DNA of 64,000 bases from JAHEAO01 sp942492375 (GTDB lineage Bacteria; Pseudomonadota; Alphaproteobacteria; Rhodobacterales; Rhodobacteraceae): assembly GCA_942492375.1 (NCBI GenBank), contig CALOEL010000002.1, positions 62,001-126,000 of the forward strand. Direction: 5' to 3'. Shown here piece after piece: positions 1-8,261 of the stretch (the stretch's first letter is position 1; every line of letters starts with the position of its first letter). The notes under the pieces are model-generated. The model was not told the DNA's origin and did not search any database. It saw only the letters and a program-made list of their open reading frames with translations. The position numbers and the translations under genes are program-made.

Positions 1-717
1 CTCCCAACCCGAGGCCGGGGTGCAGGCAACCGGATCGACCAGGTAGTGCCCGCACATCTGCTGGAACCGCCGGTTATAGGCCCGGTCCTTGCCGACAAAG
101 ATCGCATCCACAGCGGTCTTCATGTTGTCATAGATGCCCCGCGCGCAGGCACCGCCAAAGAAAGCAAACGCCTTATCATGGGCGTCGAACACCATCTCTT
201 GGGTCTCGCGCGGATAGGCCCGCACAAACGGCATCCGGCTGTGGCTCAGGCGCACATGCGCAACCTTCACCGTTGTGGTGACGCCATCGATCAGGACAAC
301 CTCGTGGCTCCAGTCGAACTGATAGGCTTCGCCCGGATTGAAGCTCAGCGGCACATAGGCAGCGGCGGAAGCTTCCCGGGTCGCCTTCGACCAACTCGCC
401 GCATAGCGCCGCACCGCATCATAGCTGCCGTCATAACCCCGGTTGCGTAGCTCTTCGTAAATCCGAACCAGTGTCAGCCGCTGGCGTTTGGGTTGCCGGT
501 CATTATCGGCCAGCAGCTCATCCAGATCGGACCGCCACGGGTCGATCTTGGGGCGGGGCTGCGTGGACCGGTCATAGCTGAACTCGGTCGCCCCGGACCG
601 CACCACCTTTCGGACCGTGTTCCGTGATACCCGCAGCTCCCGGCAGATCTGCTTGATCGACTTCCCCTGGATGAAATGCGCCCGCCTGATCTTCGCAATC
701 GTCTCCACAACCAACAT
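1..717 (-). CDS. istA: IS21-family transposase IstA, truncated by the window edge
   Basis: The complement strand is open from an ATG at 717 to the window edge, giving about 239 residues. It begins MLVVETIAKIRRAHFIQGKS and continues into a helix-turn-helix stretch (IKQICRELRVSRNTVRKVVR), the typical IstA N-terminus. It then enters the DDE catalytic region (AYQFDWSHEVVLIDG, first Asp in FDWSHE; IYDNMKT, second Asp). The C-terminal third and istB lie outside the window. In this family IstA cuts and joins the element ends and IstB is an AAA+ helper. The gene is 5' complete with IS ends just upstream, so this is a whole element entering the window and not a fragment. Confidence 0.9.
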   Translation of the reverse strand, partial: MLVVETIAKIRRAHFIQGKSIKQICRELRVSRNTVRKVVRSGATEFSYDRSTQPRPKIDPWRSDLDELLADNDRQPKRQRLTLVRIYEELRNRGYDGSYDAVRRYAASWSKATREASAAAYVPLSFNPGEAYQFDWSHEVVLIDGVTTTVKVAHVRLSHSRMPFVRAYPRETQEMVFDAHDKAFAFFGGACARGIYDNMKTAVDAIFVGKDRAYNRRFQQMCGHYLVDPVACTPASGWE

Positions 718-832
718 CCCCAACTCGCTCCCTCAAATCCGTCGAGGAAGCTTCTGAACAGAAATATCAGGGGGGTCACTTTTGGACGCCGATTACCCCA
801 ATACAGGGGTCAATCTTGCATGCCGGTTCACA
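1..832 (-). mobile_element. IS21-family insertion sequence, right end
   Basis: Upstream of istA the complement strand reads TGTGAA at 832-827 and then shows two GACCCC-containing repeats (near 805-816 and 772-785). This is the multiple-terminal-repeat layout of IS21 elements, whose ends begin TGT. The outer end at about 832 is inferred from this pattern. The other end is outside the window, so target duplication cannot be checked. Confidence 0.7.
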
Positions 833-1077
833 CATTACGAGTAATGCGCCATTCCGATGCTGGTCTCGAGACTGTCGAGGACAGTGGAGTGGAAGCCAAC
901 TAATTCTAAAGGGGATTTCAGGCAAAACGACCACAAGGTGCTGACCTTGGTTCGCCCAGCCTACATGAAGCAATTACCTAAAAAATCTTGAAGCACCTTA
1001 ACGAATCCAGATCGTATTTTTGAATGCAGCTCTATGGCAAGTTGACGCGGCGTAACGTCAACCCAAAAGAGAGTAAC

Positions 1078-2082
1078 ATGATCACAAAACGCAAACTTGG
1101 ACGTTTGGCTCTGGCCGCAGCAGGTGCGCTTGCGCTGACCCCCTCGATCAGTCTTGCGGCGGATGACACGCTAAGCGTGTCGATGCTTCTGGCCGGTCAG
1201 ATTGACGACAAAGGCTTCATGGAAGCCGGCTACAACGGACTGATGGCGATTCAGAACGAGTTGGGCGCCGAGGTGTCCTATATCGACGGTATCGAACCGA
1301 AACCCGAACTTCTTGCCGACGCCCTTCGCAAGTTGGCGCAGGATGGGCCGGACCTGGTGATCGCCCACGGCGGACAAAACAACGGCGCAGCCGAAACCGT
1401 TTCGGCGGAGTTCCCTGATATCAAATTTGTTGTCGTGCAAGGCAATGTGACTGGGCCAAACCTTTCAAGCTACGAGGTTCTGCAGGAAGAAAGCGCGTGG
1501 CTTGCCGGTGCGGCCTCGGGATTGATGACTAAGACTGGCGTCGTCGGACATATCTCGGGCATTCGCGTGACACCGGGTCTGAAGGGCCGTGGTGGGTTCT
1601 ACAACGGGTTGATGCACACCAACCCAGACGCGAAGTTCCTGACCATCTTTGCGGGCAATCAGGATGACAACGAACTGTCCCACCGGGTCGCATCCGAAGA
1701 GATCGATCAGGGGGCCGATATCATTTTTACAATGCTGAATGCCGGTCGGACTGGCGCCATCGACGCGATGCGCGAAAGGGGTGTGAAACAGATCGGCAAC
1801 GTACGCGACTGGTATCCGGACCATCCCGATGTTTTCGTGGCCTCGGCAATCGCCAATGTCAGCATCGCCGGGTTGCAGGCGGCGCGTGATCTTAAGAACG
1901 GCTCTTGGGAGCCAGGCAAGATCATTCAGATCGGGCTGGAGAATCCTGAGGCCGTTTCACTTGTGCTGGCGCCGGATGTGCCGCAAGAGGTGCACGACGA
2001 GGTAGACGCACTGCGCGACAAGATTATCAGCGACGAGATCGAAGTGTCCATCGAGTATGATGGCCCCGAGCTTCAACCGTAA
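1078..2082 (+). CDS. BMP-family ABC transporter substrate-binding protein
   Basis: 334 residues from ATG 1078. This start is preferred over the in-frame ATG at 1024 because GAGAG lies just upstream and the protein then starts with a Sec signal peptide (MITKRKLGRLALAAAGALAL...SLAA). The mature part matches the Bmp/Med/PnrA lipoprotein fold (IDDKGFMEAGYNGLM, then AHGGQNNGAAE and a C-terminal NVSIAGLQAARDLKNGSW). Members bind nucleosides, purines or related small molecules in the periplasm for an ABC importer. No permease or ATPase gene lies next to it, so its partner is elsewhere or lost. A terminator follows at 2104. The ligand is unknown; the neighbouring racemase makes a nitrogen compound plausible (inference). 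Confidence 0.88.
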   Translation: MITKRKLGRLALAAAGALALTPSISLAADDTLSVSMLLAGQIDDKGFMEAGYNGLMAIQNELGAEVSYIDGIEPKPELLADALRKLAQDGPDLVIAHGGQNNGAAETVSAEFPDIKFVVVQGNVTGPNLSSYEVLQEESAWLAGAASGLMTKTGVVGHISGIRVTPGLKGRGGFYNGLMHTNPDAKFLTIFAGNQDDNELSHRVASEEIDQGADIIFTMLNAGRTGAIDAMRERGVKQIGNVRDWYPDHPDVFVASAIANVSIAGLQAARDLKNGSWEPGKIIQIGLENPEAVSLVLAPDVPQEVHDEVDALRDKIISDEIEVSIEYDGPELQP

Positions 2083-2103
2083 ATCTCGTACACGAGATGT
2101 CAG

Positions 2104-2132
2104 AAGGCCGGGTATCACGCCCGGCCTTTTTT
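2104..2132 (+). terminator. Rho-independent terminator after the BMP gene
   Basis: GGCCGGG (2106-2112) pairs with CCCGGCC (2120-2126) around a 7-nt loop. Two A-T pairs extend the stem and a run of T follows, 20-50 bp after the stop codon of the binding-protein gene. Confidence 0.9.
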
Positions 2133-2240
2133 GTATGGGAGAACATGACCGCACTAGCGCGACAAGGACGCCGAACAACCTCGAGTGAACCCCGAGTGCA
2201 AGTTAACGGGCATTCTCGGTAGCAATCAGACAAACTAAGA

Positions 2241-2278
2241 CATACCATGAAAAAATGATTTCCTGAAGGTATGGTATG
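2241..2278 (+). promoter_or_regulatory. Inverted repeat overlapping the start of the RpiR-type gene (probable autoregulatory operator)
   Basis: CATACCAT (2241-2248) and ATGGTATG (2271-2278) form a perfect 8-bp inverted repeat with 22 bp between arms. The right arm contains the ATG of the regulator gene at 2276. Position and symmetry suggest binding by the regulator itself; this is inference. Confidence 0.5.
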
Positions 2279-3109
2279 ACCGAACAGCCTTTTCTGACCC
2301 GCGTCCGGCAAAGATTGCCCGATCTTCATCCGGCCGAGCGCAAGCTAGGCGACCTAGTCTGCGATTTCCCCGGCGAACTTGCGAGCTATTCGGCGTCGGA
2401 ACTCGCCGATCTGGCAGGCGTATCAAAAGCGACTGTCAGCCGCTTTGTGCGGCGCCTGGGTTATGCCACCTACGAAGACGCTCGGCGACATGCGCGACAG
2501 GATAAGGCCAGTGGTTCTCGGCTCTATCTTGGCGAAGTGAAGGTAGCTGCACCCTACGATCCCCGCGCCTACGCCGAAACCGATAGGCGCAACGTCGAGC
2601 GGACCCTCGAGCCACTTGATTCCGGAGATATCGACCGCTTGGCCGCGGCGCTTCTGTCCGCACGAAAGGTTTGGGTGATCGGCCATCGTGTTGGCGCGCC
2701 GCTGGCGCGATACCTTCAGTGGCAGTTACTTCAGGTAATTGAGAATTGCGTCGCATTACCCGGGAATGGCGAGACGATGGGCGAACACATGGCGAGCCTG
2801 CAGCACGACGACGTGGTTGTCCTGTTCGGTCTGCGTCGCCGCGTAGCGCAAATGGGCGCGATACTGTCAGGCATTGAGGCCTCCGGGGCCCAGCTTGCAT
2901 TTATAACCGACGAAAGTGTCTCGCGCCGAGCAGATACGGAATGGCACTTTTGCTGCAGCACCCAATCGTCCGGCCCGCTTTTTAGCCATGTCGGCGTGAT
3001 GGCCCTTCTCAATCTTGTCGCGAATCGCACAATTGACGCAGCTGCCGAAGCTGGACGTCGACGCCTGGCGTTGATTGAAACGTCAAACGATCTGTTAGGC
3101 GAGCTTTAG
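2276..3109 (+). CDS. RpiR/MurR-family transcriptional regulator
   Basis: 277 residues. The N-terminal ~80 residues form the RpiR helix-turn-helix (LADLAGVSKATVSRFVRRLGYATYEDARRHAR). The C-terminal half is a SIS sugar-isomerase fold (KVWVIGHRVGAPLARYLQWQLL, DDVVVLFGLRRR). This architecture senses phosphorylated sugars or related metabolites and controls adjacent catabolic genes. GAAGG precedes ATG 2276 at a good distance. It lies 190 bp upstream of the TRAP operon on the same strand and probably controls that operon, since the family usually regulates its neighbour. The effector cannot be read from the sequence. Confidence 0.88.
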   Translation: MTEQPFLTRVRQRLPDLHPAERKLGDLVCDFPGELASYSASELADLAGVSKATVSRFVRRLGYATYEDARRHARQDKASGSRLYLGEVKVAAPYDPRAYAETDRRNVERTLEPLDSGDIDRLAAALLSARKVWVIGHRVGAPLARYLQWQLLQVIENCVALPGNGETMGEHMASLQHDDVVVLFGLRRRVAQMGAILSGIEASGAQLAFITDESVSRRADTEWHFCCSTQSSGPLFSHVGVMALLNLVANRTIDAAAEAGRRRLALIETSNDLLGEL

Positions 3110-3298
3110 TCCAAAGATTTTAAGCAAGTTTCGTCGGGAAATTGCGCGCAAAACGTGCTGACAGCATGATCACAGAAGAAATTGTAGTTGCATAGCAATA
3201 AATTTCCCCCCTTTCGGTAAAACTGTGTTTTCATGAGTCACTGCCGAATCATATCAAACGCACTGGTTGAGCCAGACTGACAGAGAGGAATACAGATC

Positions 3299-4327
3299 AT
3301 GCGCACGCTTCTTGCCACCACTGCCGCCCTTTGTTTTGCGGGGGCCGCCACAGCCGACACCATCTCATTCCGCGTACTGGGACAGCCGGTGGGCTCTGGT
3401 CTAATCCAGCAGCAGAAAGAGCAACCTTTCTTTGAAGCTTTCAGCGAAAACTCAGGGATGGATGCTACCGTCGAATACTTGCCTGTCGATGTTGCTGGCA
3501 TCCCCGACAACGACGGCATGCGCGTTGTGCGTACCGGCCTGTTTGATATCGTTTCGTTTCGTGGCTCACAGATCAGTCGCGACGAACCGACAATGCTGGG
3601 GCTCGACCTTGTCGGGCTGAACCCGAATTACGAAAGCGGCAAGGCCCATACGGACGCTTTCCTGCCAACAGTGGACGCAGCAGTTCAGGGCAAGTTCAAC
3701 GCTAAGATCCTGGGGGTCTGGCCCGCGGGACCGCAGGTGATTTTCTGCAAGCCGGAAATCACCGGACTCGCCGATCTCACGGGGCTCAAGGTGCGCGTCG
3801 GGGATCAGTCGGCAGCGGCCTTCGTGGGTCAGTTCGGCGCGACAGGCGTACCTATGCCGTTTGGCGAGGTCCAACAATCCCTTGCCCGCGGCGTGGTGGA
3901 TTGCGCAATTACTGGTCCAGCCTCGGCCAATTCAGCCGGTTGGCCCGAAGTGACGACGACCGTTCTTCCAATCGCGCTTCAACTGGCGATGAACGGCTAT
4001 GTCATCAACCTTGATGTGTGGAACAAGCTGGACAGCGACCAGCAGGCCCAACTCCAGGATGCAATAGACAAACTCTCGTCCGAGATCTGGTCCTATTCTG
4101 AAGAGCTTTATCAGGACGCACTCAACTGTAATACCGGCCAGCAACCCTGTGAGCATGGAACATCTTACGATCTGACGGCCGCCCCAGTGTCAGAGGCCGA
4201 TCTCAAGGCCGTGTCAGACGCGCTTGTCGGGAGCTCTTTGCCCGCGTGGGTCGCGCAGTGCAACGCGGTGAACGCCACCTGCGAGGCCGACTGGATGGCC
4301 ACCGTGGGAGTGAAGCTGGGTCTCTGA
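3299..4327 (+). CDS. dctP: TRAP transporter substrate-binding protein (DctP family)
   Basis: 342 residues with a clear signal peptide (MRTLLATTAALCFAGAATAD). The DctP fold is recognisable in the central LADLTGLKVRVGDQSAAAF and GEVQQSLARGVVDCAITGPAS segments; the Arg of KVRV is the usual carboxylate-binding position of the family. It captures an organic acid, probably a carboxylate or amino-acid-like compound, in the periplasm. It is the first gene of a run dctP-dctQ-dctM-racemase with short gaps or overlaps (24 bp, 4 bp overlap, 1 bp), so it is probably one transcript. A purine-rich GAGAGGA precedes the start. Four cysteines in the C-terminal 100 residues are slightly unusual and may form disulfides. 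Confidence 0.9.
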   Translation: MRTLLATTAALCFAGAATADTISFRVLGQPVGSGLIQQQKEQPFFEAFSENSGMDATVEYLPVDVAGIPDNDGMRVVRTGLFDIVSFRGSQISRDEPTMLGLDLVGLNPNYESGKAHTDAFLPTVDAAVQGKFNAKILGVWPAGPQVIFCKPEITGLADLTGLKVRVGDQSAAAFVGQFGATGVPMPFGEVQQSLARGVVDCAITGPASANSAGWPEVTTTVLPIALQLAMNGYVINLDVWNKLDSDQQAQLQDAIDKLSSEIWSYSEELYQDALNCNTGQQPCEHGTSYDLTAAPVSEADLKAVSDALVGSSLPAWVAQCNAVNATCEADWMATVGVKLGL

Positions 4328-4351
4328 CCCACGCAAGTAAGGAGCAACGCC

Positions 4352-4909
4352 ATGGAAACCTATTCGCGCATCTGCGCGGTGGTCTTCGGGCTGATGATGA
4401 CGGCGCTCTGCGTCGTCATCACGGTCGAAACCGTGTTACGCAAACTTTTCAACTACTCTTTGGCGGGGGTGGACGAGCTTTCGGGATATGCTATCGCCAT
4501 CGGCGCGCCGCTATGTTTCACGATTGCGGCGATCGAGCAAAGCCATATCCGTATCAACCTGTTGCACATGCAGATGCCACCTCGCCTGAAGGCGGCGCTT
4601 AATCTGGCAGCGGCGCTGACGTTGGCCGCGCTGGCGCTCTATCTGGCGACCTTCACTTTCCGCACCGTCCAAGAAACACAGATGTTCGGTTCGGTTGCGC
4701 AGACGCCTTGGATGACGCCGCTGATCTGGCCACAGGCGATCTGGCTAATCGCGATGGCGGTATTCACGCTGGCCACTGTGATCCTTGCTGTGCGTGCTGC
4801 GCTGTTGGCCATGCGCGGCGATACCGAAGCGCTTTTACGCGAATTTGACCCCGATTCGGTTGAAGATGAATTGGCGGCAGAACTTTCTGATCTGGATAAA
4901 CGGGCATGA
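4352..4909 (+). CDS. dctQ: TRAP transporter small permease subunit (DctQ family)
   Basis: 185 residues with four predicted membrane segments (about residues 8-30, 45-66, 83-105 and 128-152) and the DctQ hallmark around VETVLRKLFNYSLAGVDELSGYAIAIG. Its stop overlaps the start of dctM by 4 bp, so the two are translationally coupled. DctQ joins the large subunit DctM in the inner membrane to form the Na+-driven symporter fed by DctP. The ~30-residue acidic C-terminal tail (DPDSVEDELAAELSDLDKRA) is cytoplasmic by topology. Confidence 0.9.
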   Translation: METYSRICAVVFGLMMTALCVVITVETVLRKLFNYSLAGVDELSGYAIAIGAPLCFTIAAIEQSHIRINLLHMQMPPRLKAALNLAAALTLAALALYLATFTFRTVQETQMFGSVAQTPWMTPLIWPQAIWLIAMAVFTLATVILAVRAALLAMRGDTEALLREFDPDSVEDELAAELSDLDKRA

Positions 4910-6207
4910 GTATCACCGTAATCGCGGCTGGCTTCGTTGTGATGCTTGTCCTTATGTTCCTGTCGATACCCGTTGCCGTGGCGATCTTGGCGGTCGGTGG
5001 CATCGGCGGCTATATGGCCTACGGTATGCCGCTTGTTGAAACAATGGGAGGCGTTGTTTGGGGCACGCTGAACAACCCGGTGATGACGGCGATCCCGCTA
5101 TTCATGCTGCTGGGCGAGCTGCTGCTGCGTGGAGGCATTGCAGACAAGATGTTCGACGCCCTGGCGGTCTGGCTTGGCCGTTTGCCCGGCGGCCTGCTCC
5201 ACACGAATATCGCTACCTGCGCATTATTCTCCGCGACTTCAGGCTCTTCTGTTGCCACTGCGGCCACGGTTGGCACCATCGCGCTGCCCGCATTGGGCGC
5301 GCGGAACTATCCTGTCCGTCCTTCACTCGGAACCCTAGCGGCGGGGGGCACTCTTGGCATCCTTATCCCGCCTTCCATTAACCTTCTGGTCTACGGTTCG
5401 CTCGCAAACGTGTCCGTCGGTCAACTTTTCATCGCGGGCGTTCTTCCAGGGCTGATCCTGACATTTTTGTTCATGGCCTACGTCGCGTTTAGCTATCCCG
5501 ATGCCGGGCGCAATGCTGAGGCGCTGGACGTGAGCCCGCATGAAAAACGCCGGTTGCTGCGCCATCTGGTGCCACCAGCTGTGATCTTCGGTGTAGTCAT
5601 GGGCTCGATCTATGGGGGGCTGGCCACTCCGACGGAAAGTGCGGCTCTTGGCGTTATGGCTGCCTTCTGGTTCGTGTGGCGCAATAAACGGCTGAACTGG
5701 CATCTGCTCGAAACATGCTTCATCCAATCGGCGCGCACGTCAGGCATGGTGATCCTCGTTATCGTTTGCGCCCTGCTACTAAACGTCACCCTGTCGATGA
5801 CGGGTGGCACACAGGCGGTAACCCGTTGGGTGACAGGGCTCGGCCTGAATCAGACATCGTTGCTGTTGTTATTCGTGCTGTTTTACGTGGTTTTGGGCAT
5901 GTTCATGGATGCGATGTCGATGATGGTGCTGACTGTGCCGATCGCCGTGCCGATGGTCACAGCACTAGGCATTGATCCGGTTTGGTTCGGAGTCTTCGTC
6001 GTTGTAATGTGCGAGATCGGCCTGATCACCCCGCCGGTGGGCATGAACCTGTTTGTTGTGCAGGGCGTTCGCAAAGGCGGCGGCAATTTTAACGATGTGA
6101 TCTGGGGATCAGTTCCGTTTGTAGTGATCATGATTGTCTTTGTTGGTCTTCTGATCATCGTACCAGATATCGCGATGCTATTGCCGGACATGGCGGCAGG
6201 GCGATAA
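4906..6207 (+). CDS. dctM: TRAP transporter large permease subunit (DctM family)
   Basis: 433 residues, the usual DctM length, with about 12 hydrophobic segments. Family motifs are visible: NNPVMTAIPLFMLLGELLLRGG, FSATSGSSVATAATVGTIALP, LGILIPPSINLLVYG and LITPPVGMNLFVVQG. This is the ion-coupled translocation subunit. It overlaps dctQ by 4 bp and is followed after one base by the racemase gene, which ties uptake to racemisation or cleavage of the transported compound. Confidence 0.93.
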   Translation: MSITVIAAGFVVMLVLMFLSIPVAVAILAVGGIGGYMAYGMPLVETMGGVVWGTLNNPVMTAIPLFMLLGELLLRGGIADKMFDALAVWLGRLPGGLLHTNIATCALFSATSGSSVATAATVGTIALPALGARNYPVRPSLGTLAAGGTLGILIPPSINLLVYGSLANVSVGQLFIAGVLPGLILTFLFMAYVAFSYPDAGRNAEALDVSPHEKRRLLRHLVPPAVIFGVVMGSIYGGLATPTESAALGVMAAFWFVWRNKRLNWHLLETCFIQSARTSGMVILVIVCALLLNVTLSMTGGTQAVTRWVTGLGLNQTSLLLLFVLFYVVLGMFMDAMSMMVLTVPIAVPMVTALGIDPVWFGVFVVVMCEIGLITPPVGMNLFVVQGVRKGGGNFNDVIWGSVPFVVIMIVFVGLLIIVPDIAMLLPDMAAGR

Positions 6208-6208
6208 C

Positions 6209-6910
6209 ATGACAATAACAGTAAACGCGGCGCGGCGCATACTAGTCGTCAACCCAAATGGAAATGCCGAAGTCACTGCCCGTGTACAGCAAAGTGCCAA
6301 CCGGGTGTTAGGTCCCAATAGCACGGCGCTTGTGTTGCATTCCGACGAAAGCCCCCGTTCAATTGAAACCCCGGCCGACCGTATTCTCGCTGAACCCCTT
6401 GCAATTGAACTTCTGTCCCAGCGACGCGAGTTCGATGCCTATGTGATGGCTTGCTTCGATGACATCGCAGTTAAGGCGGCGCGCCAGTTACTAACGGCGC
6501 CAGTGGTCGACTGTGTTGAAGCATCAATCACAATGGCACGGCTTTATGCCGGGCGTTTTGCGATTGTCACGACTGTCGAATCCATGGTGCCGGGTATCCG
6601 CTCTCTGATCGAAACGCTGGGGGCGCGAGAGCAATGTACAGTCCGTGCGGCAGGCATCGGCGTCGCCTTGGCGGCCTCGGACGACGATGAGGCAAGTGAC
6701 CGTTTGGACGACGCAATCAAGATTGCGCGTGCTGTCGATGGTGCAGGCGCTATTATTTTAGGATCGGGCGGGTTGACCGGGCGTGGGCCGGAATTATCGA
6801 GGCGACACGGCTTGCCGATGATCGATTGTATTGAGGCGGCTATCCTGCTGGCCGATGCGGCATCGCAAGTCAGCGTCCGGGCAAAAGGCCTGGTGCAAAG
6901 CCAGCCTTGA
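6209..6910 (+). CDS. Asp/Glu/hydantoin racemase-family protein with second catalytic Cys replaced
   Basis: 233 residues. The N-terminus ILVVNPNGNAEVTARV and the first active-site segment FDAYVMACFDDIAVKAA (Cys82) match hydantoin racemases and relatives, which use two cysteines as acid/base pair. The second site, normally an LGC-AG motif, reads IILGSGGLTG here, with Ser186 in the Cys position. The protein may therefore be a one-cysteine relative (as in arylmalonate decarboxylase-type or maleate isomerase-type chemistry, with different Cys placement) or a weakened racemase. It is the last gene of the TRAP operon, so it probably acts on the imported compound. The prophage-like element begins within ~90 bp after its stop. 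Confidence 0.8.
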   Translation: MTITVNAARRILVVNPNGNAEVTARVQQSANRVLGPNSTALVLHSDESPRSIETPADRILAEPLAIELLSQRREFDAYVMACFDDIAVKAARQLLTAPVVDCVEASITMARLYAGRFAIVTTVESMVPGIRSLIETLGAREQCTVRAAGIGVALAASDDDEASDRLDDAIKIARAVDGAGAIILGSGGLTGRGPELSRRHGLPMIDCIEAAILLADAASQVSVRAKGLVQSQP

Positions 6911-6988
6911 GAGGGCGGTGTAGAAACGGAAGTATTCCTCAGCTTTGACCTAATGATGACTCAGAGGGCCGGTCGGTGACCACCAGCA

Positions 6989-7009
6989 GCGCGGGCTTAC
7001 CGCCCGCGC
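6989..7009 (-). terminator. Strong hairpin at the 3' end of the prophage late operon
   Basis: GCGCGGGC (6989-6996) pairs perfectly with GCCCGCGC (7002-7009) around TTACC, which contains the holin stop codon. There is no clear T-run on the leftward strand, so termination is likely but not certain. It sits at the host/prophage border. Confidence 0.5.
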
Positions 7010-7164
7010 TTGTCGCTCACAGACCAGGCCACTGACCCAATGGTCAACAGCGCGCCGATCACAGGCTCGACATCCGATGCCTGGATAAAGCCCTTCGCCA
7101 CTAATGCGGTGCCAGCGACGGTCAGGATCTGGCGCAGGAGGGCCAGAATTGCAGGTTTCAACAT
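6997..7164 (-). CDS. Small phage holin (Pam3-gp28-like)
   Basis: 55 residues from ATG 7164, supported by AGGAG about 8 bases upstream; the longer open frame upstream is antisense noise. The protein MLKPAILALLRQILTVAGTA then has a second hydrophobic segment (VIGALLTIGSVAWSVSD) and a basic tail, fitting a two-segment class II holin. It lies directly downstream of the endolysin gene and is the last gene of the leftward late operon. Holins form the timed membrane lesion that releases endolysin. Confidence 0.75.
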   Translation of the reverse strand: MLKPAILALLRQILTVAGTALVAKGFIQASDVEPVIGALLTIGSVAWSVSDKRGR

Positions 7165-7177
7165 GATGGACTCCTGT

Positions 7178-7831
7178 TCAGAATTCATTGGTGGTGGTGA
7201 GGGTTTCGCCGAGCGCCATGGTTGGCAGGCGTTGCCAGAGGGGCGGAACGGTTGCGGGCCATCGCGCGCCGAGCAGGCGCGATTTGGCGATGCGGGCGAT
7301 GGTGACGGCGTCGGACTGGTTACCGCCGAGCACGTAGAAATGCGTGTCGTCTTGGCCCACCGCAAAACCAACATGACCGCCGGAGCCGCGCGAGAACGTC
7401 AACACCGCGCCAGGGACTGGTTCGGTCGCCTGCCCGAACAGCAGCCAGTTGCGGGCCCAGTAGGGATTGGTGCCCAGCGCACCGAGCAGAGGCTCATCGG
7501 GAAGGGCCACGCGGATACAGGTTTCCACGAAGTCGCCGCACCACGGGTTTTTGGATGGATCGCCCAGCGACCGCCCGTCGCGCTTCAGCCAGCCCATCAG
7601 CCAGGATCGATCGCGGGCTTCATGGCGGCCGAGGGCCGACCTGGCCTCAGCGATCCATGGCAAAGGGTCTGGCGGTGCGACGGATGCGGCACGCCCGTTC
7701 GCGGCGAGCAGGGATTTCAGGGCGCGGGCTGTGCGCACGCCCCAGAGGCCATCGATGGCGCCGGGACAATGGCCGAGTTTATCGAGGCCGCTCTGGATCA
7801 GGCGGAGGGGGTCGCGGGTATCGGTGGTCAT
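7178..7831 (-). CDS. Phage endolysin: peptidoglycan-binding domain plus CHAP/NlpC-type peptidase
   Basis: 217 residues from ATG 7831, with GGAG upstream. Residues 9-45 look like a peptidoglycan-binding helix bundle (RLIQSGLDKLGHCPGAIDG, GVRTARALKSLL). The C-terminal domain resembles the TIGR02594 family, with Cys98 in NPWCGDFVE and His153 in SGGHVGFAVG as likely catalytic pair. No signal peptide is seen, so export depends on the adjacent holin. A terminator-like hairpin lies 10-30 bp upstream of its ribosome site. Confidence 0.85.
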   Translation of the reverse strand: MTTDTRDPLRLIQSGLDKLGHCPGAIDGLWGVRTARALKSLLAANGRAASVAPPDPLPWIAEARSALGRHEARDRSWLMGWLKRDGRSLGDPSKNPWCGDFVETCIRVALPDEPLLGALGTNPYWARNWLLFGQATEPVPGAVLTFSRGSGGHVGFAVGQDDTHFYVLGGNQSDAVTIARIAKSRLLGARWPATVPPLWQRLPTMALGETLTTTNEF

Positions 7832-7864
7832 CAAATGGCTCCTTTCGCCCGGCACCGGGCATTT

Positions 7865-7886
7865 AAAAACCCGCCTTGCGGGCGGG
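7865..7886 (-). terminator. Intrinsic terminator upstream of the endolysin gene, leftward strand
   Basis: On the complement strand CCCGCC (7886-7881) and GGCGGG (7875-7870) flank a 5-nt loop and are followed by five T (7869-7865). It falls between the 102-residue membrane gene and the endolysin, so it could act as an attenuator that lowers lysis-gene expression. Confidence 0.75.
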
Positions 7887-7919
7887 CTGGGGTAGATCGG
7901 ATGGATGAGTGTGAGGCGG

Positions 7920-8228
7920 TCAGTCGGTGCGATCGCGCTGAAAGGCTGTGAGCATCAGATCGCGCATCGCGCGGATGTCGGTCTCGATGCGTTCCAGCCG
8001 GTCAGCGTTTATGTCGTGGTCCTCGACGCGCTGGCGGTCGGTACGGTGGCGCTCGGCGGCCAGCTCCTTGTCCAGCCGCGCCAGCATCGCGTCATTCGTG
8101 AAGGCCTTGCGCGTGACCGATGCCAGCAGGGCGATGGTGCCGCCGACAAGGGCGGTGATGGCGGCGGTGATGCCGTGATCGCGCAGCGCGTCACCGATCT
8201 GCTGAGTCAATGTGGTGCGATCAGTCAT
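7920..8228 (-). CDS. Small phage membrane protein, lysis-cassette type (holin/spanin-like)
   Basis: 102 residues with one hydrophobic segment (about 19-38, GITAAITALVGGTIALLASV) and then a charged, probably coiled-coil tail (ARLDKELAAERHRTDRQRVEDHD). Position between tail-fibre and endolysin genes and this topology suggest a holin-associated or Rz-like lysis protein. No specific family is recognised. Confidence 0.6.
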   Translation of the reverse strand: MTDRTTLTQQIGDALRDHGITAAITALVGGTIALLASVTRKAFTNDAMLARLDKELAAERHRTDRQRVEDHDINADRLERIETDIRAMRDLMLTAFQRDRTD

Positions 8229-8261
8229 GTCTGGTCTTTCGGGTTGGAAGGGGTTTGGCGC

